This document shows positions 8,047 through 17,021 of a stretch of DNA of 64,000 bases, piece after piece. A program made the translations under genes and the position numbers. The DNA lies in NCBI RefSeq assembly GCF_009208105.1, contig NZ_WFKL01000001.1, positions 1,612,001 to 1,676,000 on the forward strand, given 5' to 3'. A model generated the notes under the pieces. The model was not told the origin of the DNA. It saw only the letters and a program-made list of their open reading frames with translations, and ran no database searches. Source of the DNA: Rouxiella sp. S1S-2 (GTDB lineage: Bacteria > Pseudomonadota > Gammaproteobacteria > Enterobacterales > Enterobacteriaceae). Positions within the stretch are counted from its first letter, which is position 1. Every line of letters begins with the position of its first letter.

Positions 8047-9345
8047 TCAAGCCATAATGTTCACACCAAAGGTTTGTAATAGCAGCACAATATTAAGCGC
8101 CAAGATAATAACGGTGCCGATGATAGAGATAACGACTGTTGTTCTGCTGTTTACAAACTCACCCATTATATCGCGGCGGCGGGTAAACATGACTAAGGCT
8201 ATCATTGGCGCGGGCAGGGCAAGACTCAGCACGACCTGACTATAAACCAGCGCGTCGGTGGCATTCACATCCATCGCCACCACAATAAAGGCGGGGATCA
8301 TAGTCACCAGACGACGCACCCACACCGGAATTCGGAAGCCAACAAACCCTTGCATGATCATTTGACCGGCCATCGTGCCGACTACTGAGCTTGATATCCC
8401 GGAGGCGATAAGAGAAAGCAGAAATACCCCCGCCGCGCCAATACCAAGCAGTGGCGTCAACGTGTGGTAGGCAGTTTCTATTTCCGCGACATCGCTGTGG
8501 CCGCTGTGAAACGCACTCGATGCCATAATGACCATTGCTATATTCACCAGACCGGCCACGCTGAGGGCAATAATGACCTCGATATTAGAAAATCGCAGCA
8601 GCTTTCTTCGTTCCTTCTGATTCTTAACTTCAGTACGATTCTGAGTAAGCCCAGAATGCAGAAAAATAGCATGCGGCATTACCGTCGCACCAATTATTCC
8701 TACCGAAATAGTCAGCGCCTGCGCATCGGGTAGCTGGGGCATGATCATACCCATTCCCGCCTCGGCCCAGTTCACCGGAACAATAAACATCTCGACCAGA
8801 TAACACAGGGCAATAATGGCAACCAAGCCGCCGATCATTAACTCAAGCGGGCGGAATCCACGTCTCTCAACCATGAGTAATACATAGGTAATAACGGCAG
8901 TAATACCCATCCCCACCAATAAAGGCATACCAAACAGTAATGAAAGCGCGATGGCACCGCCCAAGAACTCTGCAAGATCGGTGGCCATTGCGGCAATCTC
9001 ACTTACGATCCACATGCCCCAAACCACCGGTTTCGGAAATTGTTCACGGCACATCTCGGCCAGATTCTTATTGGTGACAATCCCCAGCTTGGCCGACAAC
9101 GCCTGAAAAAGCATCGCAATCAGGTTCGCCATCACCACCACCCACAGGAGGGAGTAGCCATAACGCGAACCCGCCTGAATATTGGTCGCAAAATTACCCG
9201 GATCCATATAGGCAATCGACGCAATAACCGCTGGGCCGGCAAACAGCAGCGGCGTCATCATGCCGCGCTTACGTCCGTCTAAGGCTTGCCCAATGGCCGT
9301 ATTCGTCCTCTCGGTCAGTGAGGAAGAGTGCTTCATCTCGTGCAT
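8047..9345 (-). CDS. mntH: NRAMP-family Mn(2+)/divalent metal transporter MntH
   Basis: Proton-coupled manganese importer of the inner membrane. The 432-residue protein has about eleven hydrophobic segments and the two NRAMP signatures: DPGNFATNIQAG in the first helix, whose Asp and Asn bind metal, and MPHAIFLHSGL in helix 6, with the metal-binding Met and the conserved His. It resembles E. coli MntH through its length, with a slightly longer N-terminus (the second in-frame ATG, MKHSSS, is an alternative start). Upstream, a palindrome closely matching the MntR operator overlaps the promoter, so repression by Mn-loaded MntR is expected. It is transcribed alone. Confidence 0.85.
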   Translation of the reverse strand: MHEMKHSSSLTERTNTAIGQALDGRKRGMMTPLLFAGPAVIASIAYMDPGNFATNIQAGSRYGYSLLWVVVMANLIAMLFQALSAKLGIVTNKNLAEMCREQFPKPVVWGMWIVSEIAAMATDLAEFLGGAIALSLLFGMPLLVGMGITAVITYVLLMVERRGFRPLELMIGGLVAIIALCYLVEMFIVPVNWAEAGMGMIMPQLPDAQALTISVGIIGATVMPHAIFLHSGLTQNRTEVKNQKERRKLLRFSNIEVIIALSVAGLVNIAMVIMASSAFHSGHSDVAEIETAYHTLTPLLGIGAAGVFLLSLIASGISSSVVGTMAGQMIMQGFVGFRIPVWVRRLVTMIPAFIVVAMDVNATDALVYSQVVLSLALPAPMIALVMFTRRRDIMGEFVNSRTTVVISIIGTVIILALNIVLLLQTFGVNIMA

Positions 9346-9407
9346 AGTCGTTCCCGCCCCTGTAATACTTGCCCGTAAATGTTGAGTGGTTTTTATTCTA
9401 TAAACTC

Positions 9408-9427
9408 AATATAGCATTGGCTATACT
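9408..9427 (-). promoter_or_regulatory. MntR operator upstream of mntH
   Basis: Palindrome ATAGCATTGGCTAT (9411-9424) with matching flanks, close to the E. coli mntH MntR box, which has the same ATAGC / GCTAT arms and 4-base centre. On the minus strand a TATATT -10-like element overlaps it, about 65 bases from the mntH start codon. Confidence 0.75.
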
Positions 9428-9726
9428 CTATAGGTCAGGCTAATTTGTGGGTAAAATTGTTCGATTTTGTTTCAAAGGGTGGGGGAGCAACAGAACGGAC
9501 AGTGTGGGTGTTTGAGTCACTTTTCTGGATAACTTTATAGATACAAAGTGATACCGTAAGTACACCGGTTTTAGTTCCAGGCACTTATGAGATTTCCCAA
9601 CTTTCAGCGAGCTTGTAAGATTTATGCTTAGGTTTTGCTGCATCGACTTGTCTGCGAGGCAACGTCATTGGGGGTATCTTGAAAAAGGGACTTTGTTACT
9701 TCAGGGAGGGTATGGAAAGGTTGAAA

Positions 9727-9801
9727 TGGTGTCCCCTACAGGAATCGAACCTGTAACTAGCCCTTAGGAGGGGCTTGTTATATCCGTTTAACTAAGGAGA
9801 C
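9727..9801 (-). tRNA. argW: tRNA-Arg (anticodon CCU)
   Basis: A 75-base tRNA gene on the minus strand with all arms: acceptor stem GTCCCCT/AGGAGAC as read on the plus strand, anticodon loop CTCCTAA giving CCU, and T-loop GGTTCGATTCC. The CCA end is encoded. It closely matches E. coli argW, which also lies beside yfdC. A -10 TATACT (9830-9835) followed by a GC-rich discriminator, as in stringently controlled tRNA promoters, lies just upstream. argW is a frequent integration site, but the 285 bases downstream to mntH hold no integrase or recognisable remnant. Confidence 0.95.
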
Positions 9802-9888
9802 ATCGCTGCCACGGGGGCAGCGCCGGCACAGTATACCCATTTTCATCTGAAAAATAAGGCATTGCGGGTTTGTTTGCTCAATACTTCG

Positions 9889-10812
9889 TCACTTTACTGA
9901 CTTTGGACCCTCTTTAGGTGCCTTTTGGGCTTTTTTACGCTCGTTACTTAAATCATTTCTAATTTGAGCGTGGCTGATCAGGGCGAATATAAATGTGCCG
10001 CCGATGATGTTGCCCGCGAGAGTTGGCAGTGCAAAAGGCCACAGAAAATGCTGCAAAGGTATTGCACCGGAAAGCACCAGATACAACACTTCTACCGAGC
10101 CTACGACGATGTGGGTCAGATTACCGATGGCGACCAGATAGGTCATCAACAGTATTACCCAAATTTTTGCCGCGCCCGCACTGGGCAGCATCCACACCAT
10201 GGTTGCAATTAACCAGCCGGACACCACGCCGCCAACAAACATCTGACTTGGATCTTTCTCCATCACCTCCATGCTGATGCTGTGAAACGCCTGCAGTATC
10301 GAAGGTTCAAACAGCGGTAAATAGATAAATGCCAACGACGCGCAGGCGGCGCCAATCAGGTTACCACCCAGCACCACGCCCCATAAGCGGAACAGGATAC
10401 CGAAGTTTTTCAGCGTCGGTTTGTGCATTACCGGTAAAACGGCGGTGACGGTATTTTCAGTAAACAGCTGTTGGCGGGCCATGATCACAATAATAAACCC
10501 GACGGTATAGCCGAGGTTCTCGAGGAAGAAGCGGGCGGGGGTGTCTTCTAACTGTTCGTGGAGAATGCCTTTGGTAACCAGCGAGGCGCTTATCGACAAG
10601 CCTGCGGCGATCGCAGACCACATCAGCGCCAAGCCGTCGCGCTCAAGCTCTTTCTCTCCTTCCATACGTATCTGCTCATGCACGGCAGCGGCGCGCGAGG
10701 GCAGATTTTCTTCATCGACCTCAATCTCGCTACCGTCATCATCTTCTTCGCTGTCGACGTCGGGGCCGTTTTTATCATTATTTTTATCTGCACGGTGGGT
10801 ATTGAGACTCAT
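9889..10812 (-). CDS. yfdC: YfdC, formate/nitrite transporter-family inner membrane protein
   Basis: Member of the FNT channel family, with an acidic cytoplasmic N-terminus (residues about 8-40, rich in Asp/Glu) and six hydrophobic segments. It matches E. coli YfdC, whose substrate is not established, and sits beside argW as in E. coli. ATG at 10812 is preferred over an upstream GTG because AAGGAG lies 6 bases before it, giving 307 residues. The C-terminus is basic and lysine-rich. Transcribed alone, divergent from the ccm operon. Confidence 0.85.
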   Translation of the reverse strand: MSLNTHRADKNNDKNGPDVDSEEDDDGSEIEVDEENLPSRAAAVHEQIRMEGEKELERDGLALMWSAIAAGLSISASLVTKGILHEQLEDTPARFFLENLGYTVGFIIVIMARQQLFTENTVTAVLPVMHKPTLKNFGILFRLWGVVLGGNLIGAACASLAFIYLPLFEPSILQAFHSISMEVMEKDPSQMFVGGVVSGWLIATMVWMLPSAGAAKIWVILLMTYLVAIGNLTHIVVGSVEVLYLVLSGAIPLQHFLWPFALPTLAGNIIGGTFIFALISHAQIRNDLSNERKKAQKAPKEGPKSVK

Positions 10813-11008
10813 CACTGACTCCTTAGTGTAAATCCAGCGTTTGGAAAATTTTGACTACTGATAAAGCGCAGCGTTTACATTTTGTATCACTCAATAAGCA
10901 TAGGTTATTTTTTTAACCTTTTATGGCATGCAAACTCCGCAGCCAAAGCCTACAGCGTTTGTAAGGCCTATGTTATGATTGCCACCCCGTAAGATAAGAG
11001 ACTCGCCC

Positions 11009-11635
11009 ATGTTCGAAGCGCTTAACCTCAGTTGTGTTCGTGACGAGCGAACCCTGTTTAGCAGCTTAAGTTTCACCATCCAGCCGGGCGAGATAGTCCA
11101 GATTGAAGGCCAGAACGGTGCCGGTAAAACCAGCCTGCTGCGTATTTTAGCCGGGCTTTCCGCCGCTGATGAGGGCGAAGTGCTTTGGCAAGGTCAAAAC
11201 ACGCGCCGTCAGCGAGAGATTTTTCATCAGAATTTACTGTTTCTGGGTCATCATGCCGGCATTAAATCTGTATTAACGGCCTATGAGAATCTGGCTTTTT
11301 ATCAGTCGGAGAAAGGGCAAGTGGCGCAGGATGCCATTTTCGATGCGTTAGAGCAGGTCGGCCTGCTAGGTTATGAAGACGTGGTAGTGGCGCAGCTTTC
11401 TGCGGGCCAACAGCGCCGCGTCGCGCTGGCCAGGCTGTGGATTAGCCGCGCGCCGCTGTGGATTTTGGATGAACCTCTGACCGCCATCGACAAGCAGGGC
11501 GTCTCTGCGCTCATTGAACTGTTTGAACATCACGCCCAACACGGCGGCATGGTGTTATTAACCACCCATCAGGATTTACCCGGCGTGAGTCGCGCAGTGC
11601 GTAAAATTCGTCTCACCAGTGCAGAGCTAGCCTAA
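11009..11635 (+). CDS. ccmA: Cytochrome c maturation ABC ATPase CcmA
   Basis: CcmA is the ATPase that, with CcmB, CcmC and CcmD, releases haem-loaded CcmE for cytochrome c assembly. The 208-residue protein carries a Walker A motif (GQNGAGKTS), the ABC signature LSAGQQRR and Walker B LWILDEP, in that order. The start at 11009 (MFEALNLS) matches the E. coli length of about 207; an upstream in-frame extension has no ribosome binding site. First gene of the ccm operon; its stop overlaps the ccmB start by one base. The promoter should lie in 10813-11008. Confidence 0.93.
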   Translation: MFEALNLSCVRDERTLFSSLSFTIQPGEIVQIEGQNGAGKTSLLRILAGLSAADEGEVLWQGQNTRRQREIFHQNLLFLGHHAGIKSVLTAYENLAFYQSEKGQVAQDAIFDALEQVGLLGYEDVVVAQLSAGQQRRVALARLWISRAPLWILDEPLTAIDKQGVSALIELFEHHAQHGGMVLLTTHQDLPGVSRAVRKIRLTSAELA

Positions 11636-12294
11636 TGTTTATTAAAGTTTTACGCCGCGAACTGAAAATTGCTTTTCGAAAAAGCGCCGAGATTATTAAC
11701 CCGCTGTGGTTTTTTTTGATCGTAATAACCTTATTTCCATTAGGCATCGGCCCTGAGCCTACGCTGCTGGCGCGCATTGCGCCGGGCATCGTCTGGGTGG
11801 CGGCGCTGCTGTCTTCGCTGCTCTCCCTTGAACGGCTTTTTCGCGATGATTATCTCGACGGTTCGCTCGAACAGTTGTTGCTGTTGCCCGCGCCGTTGAC
11901 TCTGACGGTCATTGCCAAAGTCTGCGCGCACTGGATGGTCACCGGGTTGCCGCTGATAATTATTTCTCCGCTGATTGCGCTGCTGCTGTCACTGGATTTT
12001 AAAACCTGGGAGGCGGTGGCGTTAACCTTGCTGCTGGGCACGCCCACGCTGAGTTTTATCGGTGCTATCGGCGTTGCGCTGACCGTTGGGCTGCGAAAGG
12101 GCGGGGTGTTGCTGAGTTTGCTGGTGTTGCCGCTTTATATTCCAGTGCTTATCTTTTCAACCGGTGCGATTGATGCGGCATCAATGGCGATGCCGATTGG
12201 TGGATATCTGGCTATTTTAGGTGCGATGCTGGCCGGAAGTTTTACTTTGGCGCCCTTTGCCACCTCGGCGGCGCTGCGCATCAGCGTGCATTAA
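11635..12294 (+). CDS. ccmB: Haem exporter permease subunit CcmB
   Basis: Inner-membrane subunit of the CcmABCD complex. The 219-residue protein has six hydrophobic segments, beginning after a basic N-terminus (FIKVLRRELKIAFRKSAE), as in E. coli CcmB (220 residues). Translation is coupled to ccmA by the one-base TAATG overlap. Unusually, 265 non-coding bases separate it from ccmC, where E. coli has a much smaller gap. Confidence 0.92.
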   Translation: MFIKVLRRELKIAFRKSAEIINPLWFFLIVITLFPLGIGPEPTLLARIAPGIVWVAALLSSLLSLERLFRDDYLDGSLEQLLLLPAPLTLTVIAKVCAHWMVTGLPLIIISPLIALLLSLDFKTWEAVALTLLLGTPTLSFIGAIGVALTVGLRKGGVLLSLLVLPLYIPVLIFSTGAIDAASMAMPIGGYLAILGAMLAGSFTLAPFATSAALRISVH

Positions 12295-12559
12295 TCAATC
12301 AGTGTGATGATTACTCTGCGGAACTTGATGGTCATAATATTTCAAATTAACCATAAATAGAGTAATGAGTTTACTTGCGGTTACAATACGCTAGAAAAAA
12401 CGCAACCTTTGACTAACATCACACTTCTGGTTAGTGAACAATAAGCGCTATGCCCAAAAGAGCGGAAGGTGACCCAAGCGGCCCTGACTGCCCTGCGTAA
12501 CCCAAAAAAGGTTTACGGCATTTGAAACAGTGTAATTTTAACGTGAGCAATGACAAATA
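12295..12559 (+). promoter_or_regulatory. Long ccmB-ccmC gap, possible internal promoter with FNR-like site
   Basis: 265 bases with no coding frame. It contains TTGAC-TAAC-ATCAC at 12409-12422, matching 8 of the 10 fixed positions of the FNR consensus TTGAT-N4-ATCAA, and a TACAAT hexamer just before it. A second promoter for ccmCDEFGHI is plausible. No T-run terminator was seen after ccmB. Confidence 0.35.
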
Positions 12560-13294
12560 ATGTGGAAATGGTTACATCAACTCGCAAGGCCTGAGCGGCT
12601 TTACCACGTCTGCGGCCGTTTTATTCCTTGGCTGGCCATCGCGGGTATTGTTTGCCTCCTTATAGGCTGGGTGTGGGGGTTCGGCTATGCGCCTCCCGAT
12701 TATCAGCAGGGTAACAGCTATCGGATTATGTATATCCACGTGCCTGCCGCTATTTGGTCAATGGGTATTTACAGCTCGATGGCCATCGCCGCCTTTATCG
12801 GTTTAATCTGGCAGATGAAAATGTCCGAGCTGGCAATGGCCGCCATGGCGCCGGTCGGCGCGGTATTTACCTTTATCGCGCTGGTGACCGGCTCTGCCTG
12901 GGGTAAACCGATGTGGGGCACCTGGTGGGTGTGGGACGCGCGTCTGACTTCTGAGCTGGTGTTGCTGTTCCTTTATCTGGGCGTGATTGCCTTATACAAC
13001 GCCTTTGAAGATAAACGAACAGCGGGCCGCGCGGCCGGTATTCTGGTGCTGGTCGGGGTGGTGAATATCCCGATTATTCATTACTCGGTGCAGTGGTGGA
13101 ATACGTTGCATCAGGGCTCAAGCGATTTTGGAAAAACGATTGATCCCAGCATGCGTTATCCGCTGTTCTGGTCAGTGTTCGGCTATCTGTTCTTCTTTAT
13201 TACGCTGACGCTGATGCGGCTGCGCAACCTGATTATCCATCAGGAGCGTTCACGGCCCTGGGTGGCATCACTGGTGAATAAGGAGCGCAGGTAA
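12560..13294 (+). CDS. ccmC: Haem handling protein CcmC
   Basis: CcmC places haem on CcmE at the outer face of the inner membrane. The 244-residue protein has six membrane helices and the tryptophan-rich WWD motif (WGKPMWGTWWVWDARLTSE, about residues 114-132), flanked by the two haem-axial histidines in HVPAAIW and HYSVQWWNTLHQ. Length and order match E. coli CcmC (245). Its stop overlaps the ccmD start by one base. The ribosome binding site is weak, so translation initiation may be modest. Confidence 0.93.
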   Translation: MWKWLHQLARPERLYHVCGRFIPWLAIAGIVCLLIGWVWGFGYAPPDYQQGNSYRIMYIHVPAAIWSMGIYSSMAIAAFIGLIWQMKMSELAMAAMAPVGAVFTFIALVTGSAWGKPMWGTWWVWDARLTSELVLLFLYLGVIALYNAFEDKRTAGRAAGILVLVGVVNIPIIHYSVQWWNTLHQGSSDFGKTIDPSMRYPLFWSVFGYLFFFITLTLMRLRNLIIHQERSRPWVASLVNKERR

Positions 13295-13557
13295 TGAACG
13301 CTGCATTCCCAACCTGGCAGGCATTCTTTGCGATGGGCGGCTATGCCTTTTATGTTTGGCTTTCCGTTATCGTCACGCTGATTTCATTATTGGGCCTGGT
13401 TATTCATACCGTCTGGCACCGTCGTAAACTGTTGGCTGATATTCGCCAGCGTCAATCTCGCGAACAGCGTATTCGCCAATCCAGAAAACAGGCCGGTGCT
13501 GCCCAGAAGTCTGCGGCACCGAAGCCACCGGAATCTTCCCGGGAGACGTTATTGTGA
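13294..13557 (+). CDS. ccmD: Haem exporter small subunit CcmD
   Basis: Small single-helix protein needed to release holo-CcmE from CcmABC. The 87 residues include one hydrophobic segment (about 20-40, [19 protein letters not shown]) followed by a basic, charged C-terminal helix ([21 protein letters not shown]), the family pattern. It is somewhat longer than E. coli CcmD (69), owing to an Ala/Pro/Lys-rich tail. Overlaps ccmC by one base and ccmE by four. Confidence 0.88.
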   Translation: MNAAFPTWQAFFAMGGYAFYVWLSVIVTLISLLGLVIHTVWHRRKLLADIRQRQSREQRIRQSRKQAGAAQKSAAPKPPESSRETLL

Positions 13558-14048
13558 ACACTCGTCGTAAAAACCGCCTCTATCTTGCACTGATTGTATT
13601 AGTGGGATTAGGTTTGGCCACCACGCTGGTCATGTATGCGCTGCGCTCCAACATTGACCTGTTTTACACGCCTAGTGAAATTCTTCAGGGTAAAGGTAAA
13701 GACCATGAACTGCCGTTTGTCGGTCAGCGGCTGCGCATTGGCGGCATGGTGATGCCTGGCTCGGTAAAACGTGATGATAAAACCCTTGAAGTGCACTTTA
13801 AAATTTACGATGCACGCGGTGCTATCGCCGTGACTTATTACGGCATTTTGCCCGACCTGTTCCGCGAAGGGCAGGGCGTAGTCGCTCAGGGCGTGATGCA
13901 GGCCGATAACGTTGTCATGGCGAAGCAAGTGTTGGCCAAGCATGATGAAAAATATGTTCCACCGGAAGTAGAAGACGCAATGAAAGATAATCATACGGGA
14001 CCTGCCTCGGCTTATGTTCCTCCTGCTAAAGGAAACAGCCAGTCATGA
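13554..14048 (+). CDS. ccmE: Periplasmic haem chaperone CcmE
   Basis: CcmE binds haem covalently and passes it to the CcmF/H ligase. The 164-residue protein has a signal anchor (residues 9-29), an OB-fold domain, and the haem-binding histidine H130 with nearby Y134 in [13 protein letters not shown], at exactly the E. coli position. It begins with GTG at 13554, overlapping the ccmD stop by four bases (GTGA), which supports coupled translation. Its own stop overlaps the ccmF start. Confidence 0.95.
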   Translation: MNTRRKNRLYLALIVLVGLGLATTLVMYALRSNIDLFYTPSEILQGKGKDHELPFVGQRLRIGGMVMPGSVKRDDKTLEVHFKIYDARGAIAVTYYGILPDLFREGQGVVAQGVMQADNVVMAKQVLAKHDEKYVPPEVEDAMKDNHTGPASAYVPPAKGNSQS

Positions 14049-16018
14049 TCCCTGAAATTGGTACTTTTGCTCTTTGCCTGGCGTTAGGCTTGTCAACGTT
14101 ATTGAGCATTTATCCCCAGTGGGGAGCAGCACGGCAGGACGAGCGGATGATGGCGATGGCCCGTCCTCTGTCATACGGTATGTTTGGCTGTATTTTGCTG
14201 GCCTTCATTATTCTGGTTCACGCCTTTGTGGTGAATGACTTCTCGGTCGCCTACGTGGCCAATAACTCCAACACTCATTTACCGGTTTACTACCGCATGG
14301 CGGCGACATGGGGGGCGCACGAAGGTTCTCTGCTACTTTGGGTGCTGTTGCTCGGCTGCTGGACCACCGCGGTGGCGCTGTTCAGTCGCCGTATGCCGAA
14401 CGACGCCGTGGCCCGCGTGCTGGCAGTCATGGGGCTTATCACCACCGGCTTCCTGCTGTTTATTCTGCTGACTTCTAACCCGTTCCTTCGGACGTTGCCA
14501 AATTTCCCGATTGACGGCAGCGACCTCAATCCTGTGCTTCAGGACATCGGCCTTATTTTCCACCCGCCTATCCTTTATATGGGCTATGTCGGTTTCTCGG
14601 TGGCCTTTGCCTTTGCGATTGCGTCTCTGATGGCCGGTCGTCTGGATACCGCCTGGGCGCGCTGGTCTCGCCCGTGGACTCAGGCAGCCTGGGTGTTTCT
14701 CACCATCGGTATCGTGTTGGGTTCTGCCTGGGCCTATTACGAGCTGGGCTGGGGCGGCTGGTGGTTCTGGGATCCGGTAGAAAACGCCTCGTTCATGCCT
14801 TGGTTGGCCGGTACGGCGCTTATCCATTCACTGGCGGTGACTGAAAAACGCGGGACTTTCAAAGCGTGGACCGTATTGCTGGCAATTACCTGCTTCTCGC
14901 TCTGCCTGCTGGGCACTTTCCTGGTACGTTCCGGCGTGCTGGTTTCCGTGCACTCCTTCGCCTCTGACCCGGCGCGCGGTATGTTTATCCTCGCCTATCT
15001 GGTGATTGTTATCGGCAGTTCTTTGCTGCTGTACGCGATTAAAGGCAACTCGGTGCGTGCGCCAAGCCGCCACGAACCCTATTCGCGAGAAAGTTTCCTG
15101 CTCGGCAACAATGTCCTGTTGGTGGCGGCGATGCTGGTGGTTCTGCTCGGAACGCTGTTGCCGCTGGTGCATAAACAGCTCGGCCTCGGCAGTATTTCTA
15201 TCGGCGAGCCGTTCTTTAACACGATGTTTACCTGGCTGATGGCACCGTTAGCGCTGCTGCTGGGCATCGGCCCGTTAGTGCGCTGGCGTCGTGATGAGCC
15301 AAGCAAACTGTGGCGTCGTCTGGGCGTGGCGCTGGTGGTGACACTGCTGCTGTCGATTCTGCTGCCTTGGCTGCTGCAGGACAAAATTGTGGGCATGACC
15401 GTGGTCGGCATGATGATGTCGGTGTGGGTCATTATCCTGACACTGATGGAGCTGCACGAGCGTGCGACCCATCGTCACACCTTCTGGCGCGGGCTGACAC
15501 ATCTGTCACGCAGCCACTGGGGCATGGTGTTGGGGCACTTGGGCGTTGCGGTAACCGTTATCGGCATTGCCTTTAGTCAGAATTACAGCGTTGAGCGTGA
15601 TGTGCGCATGAAAGCGGGCGATACCGTGGATATCCAAGGGTATCATTTTGAGTTCCGCAACCTCAGCGATATCACCGGGCCGAACTATACCGGCGGCGAA
15701 GCCAATATTGACGTCACGCGCAACGGCAAATTTGTCACCGTGCTTCACGCCGAAAAACGTTATTACAGCGTGGCACACAGCATGATGACCGAAGCGGCGA
15801 TCGACGGTAATTTGGCACGCGATCTTTACGCCGCGCTGGGTGAAGAGCTTGACGACGGCTCGTGGGCTGTGCGTCTTTACTACAAACCTTTCGTACGCTG
15901 GATTTGGCTGGGCGGCATCTTTATGGCGGTCGGCGGCATTCTGTGTATTCTCGACCCACGCTACAGAATGACCAAAAAGCTGAAACGTCAGGGCAAAGAC
16001 GCGGCGGAGGAAGCATGA
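14045..16018 (+). CDS. ccmF: Haem lyase subunit CcmF
   Basis: Large integral membrane protein that, with CcmH, attaches haem to apocytochrome c thiols. The 657-residue product has about 15 hydrophobic segments and the periplasmic WWD motif [19 protein letters not shown] (about residues 236-255), with conserved histidines before and after it, and a C-terminal periplasmic domain (about 515-620). Size equals E. coli CcmF (647) within ten residues. Overlaps ccmE and ccmG by four bases each. Confidence 0.95.
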   Translation: MIPEIGTFALCLALGLSTLLSIYPQWGAARQDERMMAMARPLSYGMFGCILLAFIILVHAFVVNDFSVAYVANNSNTHLPVYYRMAATWGAHEGSLLLWVLLLGCWTTAVALFSRRMPNDAVARVLAVMGLITTGFLLFILLTSNPFLRTLPNFPIDGSDLNPVLQDIGLIFHPPILYMGYVGFSVAFAFAIASLMAGRLDTAWARWSRPWTQAAWVFLTIGIVLGSAWAYYELGWGGWWFWDPVENASFMPWLAGTALIHSLAVTEKRGTFKAWTVLLAITCFSLCLLGTFLVRSGVLVSVHSFASDPARGMFILAYLVIVIGSSLLLYAIKGNSVRAPSRHEPYSRESFLLGNNVLLVAAMLVVLLGTLLPLVHKQLGLGSISIGEPFFNTMFTWLMAPLALLLGIGPLVRWRRDEPSKLWRRLGVALVVTLLLSILLPWLLQDKIVGMTVVGMMMSVWVIILTLMELHERATHRHTFWRGLTHLSRSHWGMVLGHLGVAVTVIGIAFSQNYSVERDVRMKAGDTVDIQGYHFEFRNLSDITGPNYTGGEANIDVTRNGKFVTVLHAEKRYYSVAHSMMTEAAIDGNLARDLYAALGEELDDGSWAVRLYYKPFVRWIWLGGIFMAVGGILCILDPRYRMTKKLKRQGKDAAEEA

Positions 16019-16566
16019 GTCGTAAAATTCTCTTTATCCCGCTGTTTCTGTTTTTAGCGCTGGCGGCGGCTTTTCTGGTGCAGCTGACCCGCAATGCGCA
16101 CGGCGATGATCCCACTCTGCTGGAGTCGGCGCTGGTGGGCAAACCGGTGCCGGTGTTTAAGCTCGAATCCCTGTTTGAGCCGGGAAAAACCTATGATCAA
16201 GCCGTGCTCCACACAGGTAAACCGATTTTACTCAACGTGTGGGCGACCTGGTGCCCAACCTGCCGCGCCGAGCATGATTATCTTAATACGCTGGCGGCCA
16301 AAGGTGTGCACGTGATTGGCCTTAATTATAAAGATGACCGCGGCAAGGCAATTAACTGGCTGAATACGCTGGGTAATCCTTATGCGCTGAGCTTGTACGA
16401 CGGCGACGGCATGCTGGGGCTTGACCTCGGCGTTTATGGCGCACCTGAAACCTTCCTTATCGACGGCGACGGCATTGTCCGCTATCGCCACGCCGGTGAC
16501 CTCAACGAGCAGGTGTGGCAGAAAGAAGTCCGTCCGCTGTATATCAAATACGGAGGTAACGCATGA
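16015..16566 (+). CDS. ccmG: Thiol:disulfide interchange protein CcmG/DsbE
   Basis: Membrane-anchored periplasmic thioredoxin that keeps apocytochrome CXXCH cysteines reduced. 183 residues: signal anchor at 4-23 and a thioredoxin fold with active site WCPTC near residue 80 and the family Glu in GAPETFLID. The start at 16015 gives the E. coli length (185) and overlaps ccmF by four bases (ATGA); a longer in-frame frame from 15862 lies inside ccmF and is rejected. Confidence 0.94.
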   Translation: MSRKILFIPLFLFLALAAAFLVQLTRNAHGDDPTLLESALVGKPVPVFKLESLFEPGKTYDQAVLHTGKPILLNVWATWCPTCRAEHDYLNTLAAKGVHVIGLNYKDDRGKAINWLNTLGNPYALSLYDGDGMLGLDLGVYGAPETFLIDGDGIVRYRHAGDLNEQVWQKEVRPLYIKYGGNA

Positions 16567-17021
16567 GGCTGTTGTCGATTTTTCTCGGATTGGCGCTGAG
16601 CTTTAGCGTGTTTGCCGCCATCGACACTTATCAGTTCAAGTCGGTGCAGCAGGAGCAGCAGTATCGCCAGCTTACTGAGCAACTGCGCTGCCCGAAATGT
16701 CAGAACACCAATATTGCGGCGTCTGATTCGATCATTGCCGCTGACATGCGTACCAAGGTTTATCAATTGTTGAACGAAGGCCAGTCAAGCAAGCAGATCG
16801 TCGAATATATGGTCGCCCGCTATGGCAACTTCGTGACCTATGAGCCGCCGGTTACGCCTTCGACGTTAATTCTGTGGGTCGGACCCGCGCTGTTTGTATT
16901 GGTCGGTGCACTGGTCATTATTTTACGCGCCCGTCGTCGTCAAACGGGTGAGAAGTTCTCTTCGCAGGAACAGCAGCGTCTGGCGCAGTTGCTCGGTGAA
17001 AGTGACAGGAAAGAATCATGA
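16563..17021 (+). CDS. ccmH: Cytochrome c-type biogenesis protein CcmH (short form)
   Basis: Periplasmic thiol oxidoreductase of the haem ligase. 152 residues: signal peptide (1-18), the LRCPKCQN redox motif near residues 41-48, a three-helix domain, and a C-terminal membrane anchor (about 103-122). This corresponds to the N-terminal half of E. coli CcmH (350 residues), whose TPR half is here a separate gene, ccmI. Overlaps ccmG and ccmI by four bases each, so translation is probably coupled. Confidence 0.92.
   Translation: MRLLSIFLGLALSFSVFAAIDTYQFKSVQQEQQYRQLTEQLRCPKCQNTNIAASDSIIAADMRTKVYQLLNEGQSSKQIVEYMVARYGNFVTYEPPVTPSTLILWVGPALFVLVGALVIILRARRRQTGEKFSSQEQQRLAQLLGESDRKES

Noticed and set aside
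9440..9727. Possible integrated element or integrase remnant beside argW
   Set aside because: The 285 bases downstream of the tRNA show no integrase similarity and no repeated tRNA end.
14333..15432. Several minus-strand frames opposite ccmF
   Set aside because: Shadow frames in a GC-rich gene, rich in Arg/His/Gln and without start signals or motifs.
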